Of a stretch of 64,000 nucleotides of DNA, positions 23,403-34,648 are shown piece after piece. The stretch's first letter is position 1; every line of letters starts with the position of its first letter. Made by a program: the position numbers and the translations under genes. The notes beneath the pieces were generated by a model. That model worked only from the letters and a program-made list of their open reading frames with translations, had not been told where the DNA came from and did no database searches. The DNA is taken from contig JANTQF010000149.1 in NCBI GenBank assembly GCA_032988165.1, forward strand, positions 18,751 to 82,750, in the 5' to 3' direction. Origin of the DNA: Emmonsiellopsis sp. PD_33. Lineage: Eukaryota > Ascomycota > Eurotiomycetes > Onygenales > Ajellomycetaceae.

Positions 23403-24081
23403 TATTGGAAAAGGGCTTTTATATGAGTGCAGCAGGAGATTGACTGTTCGGTCGAATCGTGCAAGATTCTCAGATCTAAAACTCCATGTGGCTGGGGTCC
23501 AGGAACCAGCCCAGGCGCTAGTATATCGATCACGTGATCATTATACACCTGAAGAATTCCTTCCTGCCTTAGGATACAGGGAGTAATTCTCGTTTCTGTT
23601 CTTACGAAACCTTGCAAGAGATATCTCAGCCCGTAGTGGATATATTGCCTCCAATATGTATCTTTAGCTAATGATCGAAGTCAAGTTTCTGCAAGCAAGG
23701 ATACCATAAACTGGTAGGAGAGCGGCTGCCTTTTGCTTCTGGATATCCATTACTTCGAAACTGCGAGAAATTCGGTCCATCGATTTGAGGCGATATTGAA
23801 GATTTAAAAACGGGGGTGTCGGTATGGATAAAATCCGTTGACGAGGTGCTGTATATATTAACATATTGCCGTTGTGGGAAGTCCTCGGGGGATTATGTAT
23901 GTTGCGCTGGTGGACGAAGAGAGACGAGCATGCAGTAAGAAACAATGCATCAAATATCCCCTCCATAATGATAGGTTGCAATAATCCCTTGTTGCAATCC
24001 CCTCATGAGAATTGTATAAGCCGAAATTCGTCCCTAGGTTCATTCCTGCGTGGCCGTGCCTTCTCTCGACGTCGAAGCTCT
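23403..24081. other. intergenic between the DUF7730-type and Gag-like genes
   Basis: No reading frame with protein-like composition. Contains a perfect CACGTG core (within 23528-23540, ATCACGTGAT palindrome) about 130 bp upstream of the DUF7730-type ATG. Confidence 0.45.
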
Positions 24082-25284
24082 TCACGGCCATCTCCTTTGG
24101 GGACAGTTGCGCTGCACGTGTCCCGATGCGTTACAGTAGTAGCAAAGGCCCACGCCGAATTTCGGATGCGTTGATGTTGTTGAGATTTCTCTTGCGGCCT
24201 TCCGAGGTTGGCTTATTCTATCCTCTAGTCTGGTAGAGACCGGGTTCCCAGAATCTGGCCGAGGAGACGGTGCTCTGCCAAATTTCTCCTGCGAACGCTG
24301 TGGGGATATTGTGACCTTGTCGGATCTATCCGCTTCTACTTCAGGTCTCAACTTTACGGTAAGAGAAACCAGGTCCTGAAGATCATCAGGAATCTTATCT
24401 TCCTGAACAAGCTTCTCGTACATTGCTCGATCCAATCCTCTCAGGAACAGATTTTTCCACACGTGTTTTATATCCTCGGCTTCATGCCCCAGCTCGCGAT
24501 GCATTGCCGTAAATCGAGCACCCCATTGTTTATCATCCTCATCCTTTTTCTTCCGAGCAACAAGGAGTGTTTGCCAACTTTCTCGTTTGCGTAGTCTTTC
24601 GGTTTCCACACGGCGGGTCATAAAACCTCTGAACGCGAGCCATGAGAACTTATAGCTCCCGTCAGGCGGGGTATACGTTTCCCACAGATCAACCTCAGTC
24701 TGATGGAGACCTGTAATCGCATAGGTCACGAACCCATCGTCGTAAAGATCATGGTCATTCCCGTTGTCTTGGAGCATATCAAAAAACTGATTCAACGCCT
24801 CATAGTCTGTGGGCTTGTAGACTGGTAGCAACTTGGGCAGCTTCGGCGGCCGGGATTGCTTGGAAGCTTGGGTGTCCGAAGCAGCGTCGTCCACTGATTC
24901 CTCCCTCGGACGTTTCCGTTCCATCTGTCGTATCTTTTCAGACGCTTCCAGATATTCCTTCATTGCCTGCGTCCGTTCCCGTATCTGCTGCACGGACATA
25001 CTTTCAATCCCTCCCATAGGGTGCTGGTCGGGCCCTGGCTCTGGTCTTGGCAGTCCGTCCTGGACTGGTACCCGTGCCCCTATTCCTCCCTCGTTGAACA
25101 GATGTATCGTTTCGGGCCCGTTCACAATGTTGGGGTGCGGAAGAGCTGCCGACTCATGTTTAATTGGGAGACTTGATTGAGGTTCCGGCCAGAGGGGTGC
25201 ACGAAGGTCGATTGGTTGGTGCTCGTTCGTGTCCCTGGGCCCCTGCACCAGCGGCATGGCGCTCGCCCAGGATAGACCAGCCAT
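24082..25284 (-). CDS. retrotransposon Gag-like protein with a CCHC zinc knuckle, no pol
   Basis: Single exon, 400 aa from the ATG at 25284; the open frame extends 31 codons further upstream to 25377 but without ATG. An N-terminal Pro-rich part is followed by a charged helix (QQIRERTQAMKEYLEASEKI), a basic stretch with KRPREE, and a capsid-like helical region (YEALNQFFDMLQDN, YKFSWLAFRGFMTRRVETER, KQWGARFTAMHRELGHEAED). The C-terminus carries CYYCNASGHVQRNC, a C-x2-C-x4-H-x4-C knuckle, and ends six residues later. No protease, reverse transcriptase, RNase H or integrase is found within several kilobases. It may be a domesticated gag gene or the last intact piece of a dead element. The frame is intact over 1.2 kb, which argues against recent neutral decay. 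Confidence 0.78.
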   Translation of the reverse strand: MAGLSWASAMPLVQGPRDTNEHQPIDLRAPLWPEPQSSLPIKHESAALPHPNIVNGPETIHLFNEGGIGARVPVQDGLPRPEPGPDQHPMGGIESMSVQQIRERTQAMKEYLEASEKIRQMERKRPREESVDDAASDTQASKQSRPPKLPKLLPVYKPTDYEALNQFFDMLQDNGNDHDLYDDGFVTYAITGLHQTEVDLWETYTPPDGSYKFSWLAFRGFMTRRVETERLRKRESWQTLLVARKKKDEDDKQWGARFTAMHRELGHEAEDIKHVWKNLFLRGLDRAMYEKLVQEDKIPDDLQDLVSLTVKLRPEVEADRSDKVTISPQRSQEKFGRAPSPRPDSGNPVSTRLEDRISQPRKAAREISTTSTHPKFGVGLCYYCNASGHVQRNCPQRRWP

Positions 25285-27627
25285 GGGGTGCTTTCTTCCT
25301 AGCAGCAATTGGCGAGATATTGCTGATAGATTCGTCAGAATGGCTCTATAGCATGGTCCCCTGCTGCTGAAGGACACAGTCCCTGGGCAGACGCAGAAAA
25401 TTGGACAATGTGGGAGAACCCGATGGCAGCTGGTGGAAAGAATGTTGGGTTGCTCGGTTAACTAGTAACTATTGGCCTTGGAAACTGCCGAGTCCGGCAC
25501 AAGTCACGTGGTCTCGCTTAATGGCCTCCGGCTCGGGACGTTCCTGAGCCAAAGCTGCTACGATATCAGCTTTGCAATTCTGTCTTCGCATCCAATTGTC
25601 CAACACACTTGCGCGGTCTACTTTTCATCTGTGTTTATGTCCAGCACCCTCCGCCCTCTATCACGCGCAACTCGACTAGTGCCAATGGTTAAACGGAGAA
25701 AGACCAGTTTATTCCTGCCAGTGCTCAAAGAGAAGGGGGGGGGGGGAATTGGGGGTTGATATGAAGATCGAGGATAGCGAAGAAACCAGTCTTACCACTG
25801 CGGGCTTCACTTCTAGATCCTGATTCATATTATGAGGGTATCCCTGTGATCCGGATAGCCGCCCAACTCTATAAAACCTCCAATACCTTCGGTGAAATGT
25901 GTGTCAGCAAGCGGTAAAATCATGTCTAGCAAAATGGAAGCGCTTTCCATTGAACTTCTTCAACCAAGAGAAGCACCTCTTTATCCACTTGAGGGCCAAT
26001 TATCACAGATTCGATCTTAGAGTTATTTCCTACGATCATTCAAAAGCGAAGGCCAGATACTCGATATTCTTCAACATGTGGAACCGATAATCTCTTGCAT
26101 ACTGACCATCTATCTATCCTCATTTCTTGCACTTGAGAAATTGGGCAATCCAACAAACACTTCGAATCCGTTCCAGGCTTCTTTGTCGACGGATAGTCCT
26201 GTCATACCTCAATAATTAGGCGGGATATCATATTCCATGATCTACAAGGCCGAACTGGATAAAGAGCCATTAACCAGGTTGAAAAATCAATAACAGCACT
26301 ACATAAGTAAATCAGTCAATCATCCGTTCCATGCGCTATTTGCATGAGATGTCTTCCCAGCAGGCGGGGTATGCGCGGCTAAACACAAAAGTTAGCCATC
26401 AGAGGAACGAATGCTTCTAGAATGCTCCTAATTTAAGGCCATCGATGTCAGCCAGCCTACTCGTTACCCGTAACCACTGCCGAGTCCGTAGCCCTCTGGA
26501 TAAATATGATCAGAACGCACTAAAATGATCTCCATATATCCTTCCAGAACAAACACAGAATCCACAAACACCGATCTATATCAGCCAAAATACCCCAACA
26601 ATAGCCGACTCGCCCCATCAGCGTCTATCGATTGCCCCGTAAGGCCACTCGTCCAGGTTGCAGAACCCGGCTCGCGTTAATTGATAGGTGGAGATGGTAT
26701 GTCATTAAGCCGTCGGGAAGTAGAGATGGAAAACTATGCCTGGCAGATACCGAATTATTTGTGTTTACCGTTGTGCGTATATCAGGCTGGTAAGGTTTTA
26801 TGGAAATAGGAATATCCTTGCCTAGTTTACTACCTTGTATCGTCAGTTGATCGATCGGTATTGTGACGGTCAACATGAGAGCGATGATGCTGTCGATCCA
26901 ACGGACCTGAACATGGTGAGGAATGAAAGACAATAAACATGTTTTCTCCCTAGAACTCGAGTTCTAGCTGTAGGCGAGGTGGGTATATCATATGGGGTAT
27001 TATGGGGTATGTATCGTCGGGGATCCTCTCCCAAAATAGCTATGCTAGGTGTTGCAGGGGTTAAGGGGATTTAGGCTATTTTAAAGGATGATTGCGGGGG
27101 TGGGGTGGTGGCTGGTCTCAAGGGCTTGACTCCTCCCCCTAGGTTTTCTTTGGCAAATTCGGGAAGGGAGGGGAAAGATGGATGGATGGCTATTTGGGAA
27201 TATGGGGTTATCATTTCATTATTGTGTTTTGTGTATATGTACAAATACATTGTGTATGTGGGTATGTAGTGTAGAATGAGAAAGTTTGAGTGTGAGTATG
27301 GACGCTGGTGGGGTTGGGCTCCGAGATCAAGTCTGCTGTCAAATTGTGGAGCAGATGATATGGAAAAATAGAAAGCATGCAAGATCATATATTAAGTTCC
27401 AGCCTTAAAACAAATATGAAAACAAAATGAAAGGCAAATGCAAGCATTTGATCAACGCTAAAGGTCGCTAAGTGAGGAATAGTAGACAAGCAAGTAATTT
27501 ATGGACACGAGATAGAAACGAGAGGGGAACAGAGGTCAACAATTCATCAATCACTAGCCACTGACGAGGGATGTCGGTCCCGTGCAGGTGGAATGCATGT
27601 GCGAGACTAGTGAAACGTGGGTTGGAC
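25285..27627. other. 2.3-kb gene-free interval
   Basis: No protein-like frame. A G tract with 12 G residues lies at 25735-25746. The centre (25800-26950) is balanced in composition and shows no clear relict of pol or of flanking direct repeats by eye. GTCACGTGGT occurs at about 25502-25511. Confidence 0.5.
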
Positions 27628-29166
27628 TTAATCTTTCCAGAACCAACCGCCCTTCTTCAGAGAATCCTGGTCCCCAGTTTGTTCGGGGGTCCCTGGCTCC
27701 TCGGGTGGATTGGTTCTGTCGCTATTTAGCAGCGTGTTGTTGTGATTCTCCACGTGGACCGTTTCAGAACTTTCCTCACTGCCATCAGAGAATCGTTTAG
27801 TTCGGTTCACTGTGGTCTGGATAGATCCATCGGGAAGTGTCTTCTTTTCCGTTGTTGTAATTGTTGAGGTGAGGTAAGAAGAGGGCGTTAGGTTTTGAGT
27901 TGATGTTGTGGAGTGGGTTGCTATATCTGAATCGGTGTGCGTCATTGGGCCAGGACGATCGAACCCCTCTTGATGCTCATCAGCCGGGGGTTTCTGATCC
28001 TTGTCGGACATGGCCCGTTTCCATTGCCTGTGCTCCTCTTGGGCTTCCCGCCGGTGTTTATGTTGCGCTTGGACTATTAGTTTCAAAAGTGGGCTCATTG
28101 AGCTCTCTTCGTCCGACGACTCATTTACGTGGTGCAAAAACGAATCGTATAGGTCAAGCTCCGTGAGCCATTTGTCCTCTTCCGGATCATGGTCCCGATC
28201 ATGGTCCCGATCATGGTCATTTTCTGGGAAAGGTGCAGTTGCTGAATCGCCACTTCTTTGAACCCTTGTTGTGTTATCGGGTGATATGCGGTATACGTGA
28301 TTGAAATAGCTCTCCGGGTTATTCTGGAGTTGTTTCCAATGGTCACCGAGACTTCCTCTACTGATCATCCCAGAGATCCAATCCTTCGGGTGCTCCTTCT
28401 GGTTCCCCCTCGAGCCATCGTGTGCCATCTCTTTGCCGTTTTCTATGCGCAATAGGTCTTCAAAGGCATCTCGCCACCGTGGGACAGGTGGTTGTTGGGC
28501 GTCTTGGGAGGGAATTAGTGAGGAGAACAGCGAGGAGAGGGGATTATCGTGAGGATGTGCGCGTATATTCTGCTGGCGTTCGAGGTGAAGTGGAGAGTAG
28601 GGCGAGAATAGAAGATACGGTATAGGCCAGACTGGAGAGTTGGCAGAGACCATAGAGTCGAGGAAGAAAGGCGACGCAAACGATGAGAAAGCCGAGAAGA
28701 AGTGAGATGGCTCGAAGGGCCACAACCGATCAAGCGGTGATTCAAAAACGGAAGCCGGAAACTCGCGGTCAATACGTTGTCGATTTTCAAAACACCACCG
28801 ATCAGAATGATCGTCTCTGGTACCATGGTGTGAAAACCACCCGCCACCAGAACCACGCCATTGGTCGCTCGATTGCGAGTCAGATATATTCCTAGGGTCC
28901 GCCTCTGCTGTCTCGCGCCGCTGGCGTGCGTGTCTGGCGGGGTCCGCTTCCTCAAAGTACAACCAACCTGTCGAAGGCGGGGTTGAAAAAGCGGACGGGA
29001 GTCCTATAACTGAATGCAGCAGCGATGAAACTTGCTGGTCTGCATAGCGACGAAACGCTATAAAAGGGTTCTCTTCCTCCGACGGGCGGGGCTGGTCGGA
29101 GGAGCGCGAATCAAACGCGCTGTGGGTGGTGGTATAGAAACGGTCGCGGTCGGCAGAATCCGGCAT
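27628..29166 (-). CDS. unassigned acidic/His-rich protein, probably conserved in Eurotiomycetes
   Basis: Single exon, 512 aa, ATG at 29166. I do not recognise a named domain. An N-terminal ordered-looking block reads ENPFIAFRRYADQQVSSLLH and then SVIGLPSAF. The middle is aromatic-rich and Ser/Pro-rich (SHFFSAFSSFASPFFLDS). At about 317-327 lies a repeat of Asp-His-Asp-Arg, encoded by a 12-bp tandem repeat. Next is an acidic helix (EEDKWLTELDLYDSFLHHV). The C-terminal 120 residues include TTEKKTLPDGSIQTTVNRTK and RFSDGSEESSETV, a 'DGS-x-x-TTV...RFSDGSEE' pattern reminiscent of the tails of some mitochondrial and stress-linked fungal proteins. It ends GGWFWKD. The well-preserved long frame makes a real gene likely. 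Confidence 0.78.
   Translation of the reverse strand: MPDSADRDRFYTTTHSAFDSRSSDQPRPSEEENPFIAFRRYADQQVSSLLHSVIGLPSAFSTPPSTGWLYFEEADPARHARQRRETAEADPRNISDSQSSDQWRGSGGGWFSHHGTRDDHSDRWCFENRQRIDREFPASVFESPLDRLWPFEPSHFFSAFSSFASPFFLDSMVSANSPVWPIPYLLFSPYSPLHLERQQNIRAHPHDNPLSSLFSSLIPSQDAQQPPVPRWRDAFEDLLRIENGKEMAHDGSRGNQKEHPKDWISGMISRGSLGDHWKQLQNNPESYFNHVYRISPDNTTRVQRSGDSATAPFPENDHDRDHDRDHDPEEDKWLTELDLYDSFLHHVNESSDEESSMSPLLKLIVQAQHKHRREAQEEHRQWKRAMSDKDQKPPADEHQEGFDRPGPMTHTDSDIATHSTTSTQNLTPSSYLTSTITTTEKKTLPDGSIQTTVNRTKRFSDGSEESSETVHVENHNNTLLNSDRTNPPEEPGTPEQTGDQDSLKKGGWFWKD
28186..28219. repeat. 12-bp tandem repeat inside the preceding gene
   Basis: Nearly three copies of GATCATGGTCCC, in frame, encoding the Asp-His-Asp-Arg repeat. 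Copy number could vary between strains without breaking the frame. Confidence 0.85.
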
Positions 29167-30271
29167 TATCGGGCTCAAACGGCAGTGTCCGACATGAAAT
29201 CGAGTATCTGATAATCGTAGGCGATAGGGAATGCGGGATCTAGCGATGCTGGTTTGGCTGGGTGGTGGTTCGTTTGGCGGTGTTGGCTTGATGTCGTCGA
29301 CTTGGTTAAGTTGTTGGGCATCGGACCTCGCCGGCTAGAAGGTTTTTCCCGCCCGAGTCGCCCCTCAACAGATATGCTGGCGTCTGATTGGCGACCTGGC
29401 GCTTAGTCATGATCCACACAACCGCCCAGAGCAAACATGTCAAACAGCGCGGTTGAAATCACATGACTGTATAGCCGAGACTCCCAATTAGGAAATGTTG
29501 ACGACACGCCCGCCAAGTTCTTAGCATTGCTGACACCAACAACTTTCAAGCCGTGTCATCATGTATTCTGACTCTTATCCCGTCGGAATCTGCCCCTCCC
29601 TGTATGGACTGCTCCACCACGTTTCATTTAATATCCCTGCCACAAAATCTGCCGTTGGTGCCATCAATCTATTTACCCTTGTTGCATCGCGCGGGCTGGT
29701 CAACACGACGGTAACCCCGCTCCCCGCATGAATCCATCCGGAGGCTATTATAGCGTCGGGAGAACGGACCGTCTTGGTATCTAACTGGCCTGAGTGGGCT
29801 CGAACGTTTCTGGAATATCTTTGGATCAATTGTTTTTCCAGCGCTAACTTTGTTTAGCGGACACATGGAACCTTGGGCTGTGGTGATATCCCCGCGCTGG
29901 ACACGAAATCCCGACTAAATTGTCCAGGGTCGGGGGAGGAGTGCATTGCTTCTGCCCTGCTTACTCTCGCGCCACATCATAATCAGGATCCTACGTTCTA
30001 CAGTGCCAACCCAGATTCTTAGGCCGAATCCTGTATGGCGGAATCCATCTGAAGTCTTTGAACTTTCTTTTTAGCCCCTTCGGCTTTTTGGGTCGGGAGA
30101 ATCCGCACCCCCTCCAGGGTGCTGGGAAAATGAACGCGGTATATTATGGGCGCGACCGGCCCTCTCTAAATTCTGGGGGTGTCATTTCCTCCTCTCTGTT
30201 GGATTTCATGCAGTCTGTTCTATGGCTTGTGGTTCTTGTATTATCTCATTAGCCCGGTGGGCCCCGACAAA
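29167..30271. other. divergent intergenic region upstream of the dynamin-like gene
   Basis: Holds two divergent promoters. A reverse CCAAT box (GATTGG near 29388) is visible. A 58-codon ATG frame at 29560 is too short and featureless to call. Confidence 0.45.
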
Positions 30272-32791
30272 ATGACGGATACATTCGATCCTTTGTCTCT
30301 TCAACTTCTCCAGTCCAAGGGCCAAGCAGAACTGCTTGACAGCATCGATGAACTTCGAGGTTTAGGATTTCGGCGCCAGGTAGCCTTGCCTCAGTTGGTG
30401 GTATGCGGAGACCAAAATAGCGGAAAAAGCTCAGTCTTCGAGGCCATAACGGGGGTTGCGCTGCCAACAAATAATGGGTTTTGCACTAGATTTGCCACTG
30501 AGGTGGTCCTTCGAAGATCGAACGAAATATCTGCGGCCGTGAAAATAAGACCAGGTCCTGATGCATCCCCAGACCACCGACACAAGCTAGGGATATTTGC
30601 CAGGTCCCATAACTGGCTTCGCGATATCCCTAAGCTTTTTTCTGAGGCAAGACTTATCATGGGCCTGATTTTGGATGGAAAGTATTCACTGGATATTTTA
30701 CAACTTGAAGTTTCTGGGCCTTCTCTACCGGACCTAACCGTTGTCGACTTGCCCGGTTTGATCAATACCCCAGGAAAGTACCAAACAATGGAGGATGTTG
30801 CTGTTGTTCAAAATTTGACGGAAGCATATATGAGGAATCCCCGGAGCATCCTTTTGGCTGTTGTCTCGGCTGAGAATACCATCTCACAACAAATTGTATT
30901 GCACATGACAAAGTCTTGCAATTCTCGCACGATGGCGATAATCACGAAACCTGACACCCTAGAACCTGGTTCTTCCTCCGAAGAAAGCTTCTATGCGCGT
31001 GCCAAAAACCAGGACACGCCGCTGAAGCTTGGATGGCACGTCCTTATGAACAACGATTCGACCGAGCGAAGAAACAGACACTTTCAGAGGGATGATATGG
31101 AAAATTTGTTCTTCTCCACCACCATGCCTTGGAAAGCACTCTCATCGAACTGTGTTGGAATAGAATCGCTTCGAAACCGGCTAAGCAAAATACTACTAGG
31201 TCAAATCGAACTCCAGCTTTCGGACCTATCCTCTGAACTACAGCAAGACCTTGAAATGAACCGCATACTGCTAGCGAAACTAGGCCCTGATAGGAAATCA
31301 GATACGGCCCAACGATTATACCTCACGACCATAGCCGAACGATTCCAAGCCCTCGCACGATCCGCTGCAGCGGGCGAATACCACGATTCATATTTTCGCT
31401 ACCATCCACAAACTTCCGTACGTCGACTACGTTCCATAATTAGGAACTGGGCGGAGGATTTCGCTTCGGATATGGAGGAGCGTGGACATAGTTATCAAAT
31501 TTATGATGATTCGAATGATAATGGCCCCCGATCCCCCCCTATCCAGCAAGCACTTGACGATCCACAACCCGTAGCAAGATCAGCTTTCATTAGCGGACTT
31601 GCGGAACTTCTCAGACAAAGCAAAGGCCGCGAATTGAAAGGGCTGGTTAACTCACAGGTCGTGTGTGAGTTATTTATTCGATACTCTCTGAAATGGACTC
31701 CTATGGCGCGCGCCCACGTGTTTGAGATATGGAAAAAAACGAAAAGATTCTTAGATGACCTGCTACATCATATTGCAGGAGCTACTGTTGGCGAGGCGAT
31801 CCTTAGGGAAATGCTGGATAACGAGATGGCCGAGAAGTTGGAAAAACTGAACGACAAAATTGACGAGCTTATGGCCCCGTACAAAAGAGTTATTCCATCC
31901 ACCCTCAACCGAAAACTAACAGCTAAAATCCATCGACTTCGGACAAGGAGCGCCTCGCAAATCAATGACGACAGCTATGACGAGGGTGTGGATCTTGCAA
32001 TATGTTCGGAAATCCTCGACTGTATGGAAGCTTATTACTCGGTCGCTCTCTCAGTTTTCATTGACAACATTTCTGGGCTTGCCGTGGAAGGCTGTCTCGT
32101 GGACAACATTGAGAATTTGATTTCGCCATCTAAGGTGGCGCAGTTGTCGAGTGAACAGATTGAGCGTCTTGCCGCCGACTCCGAAGATACCAAGATTGCC
32201 CGAAAACAACTAGCTGATAAGGTAAAAGTGCTCGAACTCGCTGTGTCAGCCTGTCGACGTTGCGAAATGATCGGTCTTCAGTCGTCGGCGCTGAATTATC
32301 GGGAGCCATCTAAAAACAGCCCGCATAGCTCTATCACGGTAGATACCGTTGAATCACCCCAAAGGAGCGAGTCACACACGCCTGAGACTAGCCCATCAGA
32401 AATTTCCAACCCACCAAAGAGCCCTGATATTGCGGATGATGATTCTGCAGAAATTCATGCATTCCCTCTCCCAGGTCGGTCTTCAGATGAATCTGGCCGA
32501 ACTGGTACTGAAGGTTCCCAGACCGATGCAACATCCCCTTCCCCGATCGACAAACCTATACCACCACCCAAAAGTCCCGCAAGAACCAGGTCTCTTTCAT
32601 CCAGCGAACCGAAAGAACCAGTCCCAAAAATTCCAAACAAGTTTGGGACCCGCAAAAGAATATCCAAAAACAAGCCATCCACTCCCGTGGCTGAGGACAA
32701 GTCCTCACACTCGTCGACGGTCGCCAAGAGCACTAAATCTGACGCAGGTAAGATACCCCGTCCCCAGCATCATACACGAACGAGCTACTAG
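30272..32791 (+). CDS. dynamin-family GTPase with GED and disordered tail
   Basis: Large membrane-acting GTPase of the dynamin superfamily, but not the housekeeping Vps1 or Dnm1. Single exon, 839 aa from the ATG at 30272. G1 P-loop GDQNSGKSS at about 47-55; G2 threonine region NGFCTRFATEVVLRR; G3 DLPGLINTPGK at about 160; G4 TKPD at about 226. A middle/stalk region follows, then a GTPase effector domain at about 580-667 (DCMEAYYSVALSVFIDNISG, VDNIENLI). There is no PH domain or transmembrane segment. The last 170 residues are Ser/Pro/Lys-rich with a PPPKSPARTRSLSSSEPK-like motif. A good splice donor (GTAAGAT at 32747) near the end means the C-terminus may be spliced to a further exon. Such dynamin-like GTPases are numerous and variable in filamentous fungi; their roles are mostly unknown. 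Confidence 0.9.
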   Translation: MTDTFDPLSLQLLQSKGQAELLDSIDELRGLGFRRQVALPQLVVCGDQNSGKSSVFEAITGVALPTNNGFCTRFATEVVLRRSNEISAAVKIRPGPDASPDHRHKLGIFARSHNWLRDIPKLFSEARLIMGLILDGKYSLDILQLEVSGPSLPDLTVVDLPGLINTPGKYQTMEDVAVVQNLTEAYMRNPRSILLAVVSAENTISQQIVLHMTKSCNSRTMAIITKPDTLEPGSSSEESFYARAKNQDTPLKLGWHVLMNNDSTERRNRHFQRDDMENLFFSTTMPWKALSSNCVGIESLRNRLSKILLGQIELQLSDLSSELQQDLEMNRILLAKLGPDRKSDTAQRLYLTTIAERFQALARSAAAGEYHDSYFRYHPQTSVRRLRSIIRNWAEDFASDMEERGHSYQIYDDSNDNGPRSPPIQQALDDPQPVARSAFISGLAELLRQSKGRELKGLVNSQVVCELFIRYSLKWTPMARAHVFEIWKKTKRFLDDLLHHIAGATVGEAILREMLDNEMAEKLEKLNDKIDELMAPYKRVIPSTLNRKLTAKIHRLRTRSASQINDDSYDEGVDLAICSEILDCMEAYYSVALSVFIDNISGLAVEGCLVDNIENLISPSKVAQLSSEQIERLAADSEDTKIARKQLADKVKVLELAVSACRRCEMIGLQSSALNYREPSKNSPHSSITVDTVESPQRSESHTPETSPSEISNPPKSPDIADDDSAEIHAFPLPGRSSDESGRTGTEGSQTDATSPSPIDKPIPPPKSPARTRSLSSSEPKEPVPKIPNKFGTRKRISKNKPSTPVAEDKSSHSSTVAKSTKSDAGKIPRPQHHTRTSY

Positions 32792-34648
32792 TATTGTTGA
32801 GCTCCATGGACTATTGGTTGGGAAACATGATGTTTTATAGTTTCGCTCTTGGTGAACCAATGGGTCATCCATCTTTCCCAACCTTAATTTTTTCTAAAAA
32901 ATACAAGTGCTAACATTGATATTTCATCCTAGATTCCATTCGCTCAGTGGCAACAACAACCTCCATCAAACACAAATACTCTCCCTTATCTCAGTGCAGC
33001 TATTATTACTACTCTATATAGCATCAACGAGAGAGTAATACCATAGCAGCACTGAGTTAACATCCTCGAAAAGCTCCACCGCACAAAACAACATCTTGCC
33101 AGTTCTTATTTTCATTCTTGTTCAAACAATGTTATTTCCATGATATCCCCCTTGTTTTTTCTTATTTTAACGCGAACAAGATTTGTCAGTTTTATCAATG
33201 ACAGGCGCATTACAAATGGGAGGCGTCTTCACAATTTGCGGTCGTACTTTTCGGATGATATTTTTGATTTTGATTCTTGTTACATGGGATGGAGTACAAT
33301 GCAGATAGATGACACTCTCTTTACGCACTACGTCTTCGATGTTCAAACGCATCCGCTCATTACTAATTCTTGATATGAATCTTTTATCTTTCGCGTTCCA
33401 TTCTACACTACATTTTTTCACCCGTTTTTATTCGTATCTATTAAATCCTCTCTTGCATCTACAGCCGTTCAGGTTATTATCTTACATCCTATCTCCATCT
33501 CAAGGTCATTGCTTACACATTCATTCTATCATTGCTCTCCATCTCATGCCTATCACTCACGACATCCATTTTGCACAATACTCTCTAGGGCATGGCCTGC
33601 AGGCCATCCTTTAAGCTGCCTTCCCTTCTTTTGTCGTCATACATACCTCCATATCATTTGATTTAGGCAGCCATGACCCTAGCTTTGGGAGAAAATTACA
33701 TCTACAAATTCAACCATGTCAATTTGCTAGGATGCTTCACTCCTTTTTGTTTTACCAAGAAATTTAAGCGATGAAGTTGGTGTTAACGTAACTGCGCAGG
33801 GCACATAACAAGGACTCCTTTTCAGCCCTAATCTCCACCATTTCGTTAAGTAGAGCAGGGCTGAACACGCCACCAAAACACCCCACCGTCCGTTATCCCT
33901 AGAATGAACCGGCTCGCCCATCCGGGGGATAAGGTGGTTTGTTGAGACAGTGTTGATTAGGGTCTAACAGGGCTACCTAGTAGACAGTAATTACAGCCCG
34001 TCAGCCCGCGGGGTTAGAAACTCCCCTCGTCAAGTAAAAAAAAAGCCCGTATCGTTCCTCCCTAGGCACCATGAATTCAACACTGCCTCGTTTCTTTGTT
34101 GGACAACGAACCAGTGCATACATCTATCTCAACTGACGCAGTTTTCTTCCTGCCTCGCCTCCATCAACGGCCCCTTATTCATTTATATTAAGGCGGGTAC
34201 AATCGGTATTTAGAATACAATCTGACCCCTCCGCAGGGGTGCCGGCGCCAAGGTAATTCCTTTCCGATCCCTCCACGCAACTCATTATTCCGTTCAAATA
34301 TGTAGTAGTGTATGGGGGGGGGCCCCATCAAGAGGCCGAGGAGCGGCTTTTCAGCACTGGCATCGTCGCCTTGTTCCAAGGCTCCACAATTAACGATTAT
34401 CTAGGGAGAGTCCTACGCTAGAAACTATATCATTTTCCCTTGTCGGCCATTTTTAAAACCGCCAGAGTAAAGTTTGTCTGTCTCTATACGTCTCCAAAAT
34501 CAAGCTAAAACCAATGGGAAATTATAGATGAAAGAACAAAAAGCACCCCCCTGTGTGCGCGACACCTAGTCACGCTTTGGACCTGTCTCCAAGCTGAATA
34601 AATAACCTAGCATGCCCGATATTATCATAAGTTCATGTCGATCATCAA
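32792..34648. other. 1.86-kb convergent intergenic region
   Basis: AT-rich, T-rich DNA between the dynamin-like gene and the 3' end of the tyrosinase gene. Short frames only. Nothing else that I can support. Confidence 0.5.

Noticed and set aside
25285..25377. N-terminal extension of the Gag-like protein
   Set aside because: Open frame without ATG; the first ATG is at 25284.
29560..29736. 58-codon ATG frame between two divergent genes
   Set aside because: Too short, no recognisable feature, and no conserved context.
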